A stretch of 5,272 nucleotides of DNA, taken from Rhodospirillaceae bacterium (GTDB lineage: Bacteria > Pseudomonadota > Alphaproteobacteria > UBA828). Positions 4,603 to 5,272 of the stretch are shown one piece after another (position 1 is the first letter of the stretch; the number at the start of each line of letters is the position of its first letter). The stretch covers positions 1 to 5,272 of the forward strand of contig JAPPKP010000163.1 of assembly GCA_028819955.1 (NCBI GenBank), read 5' to 3'. The translations under genes were made by a program, and so were the position numbers. The notes beneath the pieces were generated by a model. It was not told the origin of the DNA, did not search any database, and was given only the letters and a program-made list of their open reading frames with translations.

Positions 4603-5272
4603 ATGAGCCTATTGCTGCAATCTATCCTGGGAAAGGAGGCGTTAGCGGCGTTCGAGGCTCCGGGGGCGGTGGCACGCGGGTTGCCGGCAGCGGCCTATAC
4701 CAGCGAGGCGATCTTCGCGCTCGAGAACGAGCGGATCTTTGCCGAGTCCTGGGTGTTCGCCGGCCTGGCGCACGAGCTGGCCCGGCCCGGCGACGTGGTG
4801 CCGGTCACCGTGGCCGGCAAGCCGGTGCTGCTGGTGCGGGACGACGATGGCGAGGTGCGGGCCTTCCACAACGTGTGCCGCCACCGCTGCCTCAAGCTCG
4901 TCGAAGAGCCCGGCAACGTGGGTCCCACCATTCAGTGCCCTTATCACTCCTGGACCTACAGGCTCGACGGCGCGCTGCACATGGCGCCCTACTTCGGCGG
5001 GCACGACCCCCGCGCGGCGCCGGCCGGCTTCGACAAGGCGCAGCACGGGCTGGTGCCGGTGCGGGTGGCGACCTGGCACGACTGGATCTTCGTCAACCTG
5101 AGTGGCGACGCGCCGCCGCTCGACGACGTCGTTACCCCACTCCAGAGCCAATTCGATGGGCTCGACCTAAACCGGATGCAGCACGTCGTCACCGTCGATC
5201 TGGGCGAGATCGCCGCGAACTGGAAGCTCCTGATGGAGAACTTCATCGAGCCCTATCACGTGCCCTTCGTGC
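4603..5272 (+). CDS. Rieske [2Fe-2S] non-heme iron oxygenase, alpha subunit (3' end cut by window)
   Basis: This is the first 223 residues of a Rieske oxygenase, a cytosolic enzyme fed electrons by a reductase. It has the exact cluster motif C-X-H-X17-C-X2-H: Cys92, His94, Cys112 and His115 (NVCRHRC, QCPYHSWTY). The catalytic domain begins with NWKLLMENFIEPYHVPFV (206-223). His219 is an iron ligand, and the next codon starts with C, as expected for the second ligand, His224. The residue that bridges the Rieske cluster and the iron, normally Asp three residues before the first His, is Glu216 here. Glu is known at this position in carnitine oxygenase CntA, so an N-methylated or quaternary amine substrate is plausible. 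The ATG at 4603 has GGAGG 5 nt upstream and lies 24 nt after the regulator, so both are probably one transcript. The family is near 350-450 residues, so roughly half is missing. Substrate unproven. Confidence 0.94.
   Translation, partial: MSLLLQSILGKEALAAFEAPGAVARGLPAAAYTSEAIFALENERIFAESWVFAGLAHELARPGDVVPVTVAGKPVLLVRDDDGEVRAFHNVCRHRCLKLVEEPGNVGPTIQCPYHSWTYRLDGALHMAPYFGGHDPRAAPAGFDKAQHGLVPVRVATWHDWIFVNLSGDAPPLDDVVTPLQSQFDGLDLNRMQHVVTVDLGEIAANWKLLMENFIEPYHVPFV

Overview
This window reads as high-GC bacterial DNA. The genes are closely packed, have GGAGG-like ribosome binding sites and show a strong third-position G/C bias. The protein types fit a metabolically versatile soil or rhizosphere proteobacterium (alpha or beta), but no marker gene is present to fix the taxon.

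Layout: two transcription units diverge from a 184-bp regulatory gap (3870-4053). Leftward, on the minus strand, run a glutamine-synthetase-like gamma-glutamyl ligase (2451-3869), an alpha/beta hydrolase related to MetX homoserine acyltransferases (1411-2427), and the N-terminal 426 residues of a hydantoinase A/5-oxoprolinase subunit (1-1278), which is cut by the left edge. Rightward, on the plus strand, run an Lrp/AsnC-family regulator (4054-4578) and the first 223 residues of a Rieske non-heme iron oxygenase alpha subunit (4603-5272), cut by the right edge. The gap holds a good sigma70-type promoter for the leftward unit (TTGCCA-N18-TATAAT) and several inverted repeats that could be operators for the regulator.

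How the genes may work together (inference): an Lrp-type sensor of an amino acid or amine controls a catabolic set. A Rieske oxygenase beside a GS-like ligase recalls aniline/arylamine degradation, where a gamma-glutamylanilide synthetase works with a Rieske dioxygenase. Its iron site carries Glu instead of Asp, as in carnitine-type oxygenases, which hints at an N-alkylated or quaternary amine substrate. The ligase has lost several glutamate-pocket residues of true glutamine synthetase, so nitrogen assimilation is unlikely. A HyuA-type enzyme could open a lactam or imide ring, including 5-oxoproline released from gamma-glutamyl intermediates. I do not recognise this five-gene combination as a described pathway.

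Between the hydrolase and hyuA lies a 132-bp gap with an inverted repeat and two tandem 16-codon reading frames. Each ends in an ATGA overlap with the next start, the last being hyuA, so a translationally coupled leader is possible. No RNA genes, mobile elements or CRISPR arrays were seen.
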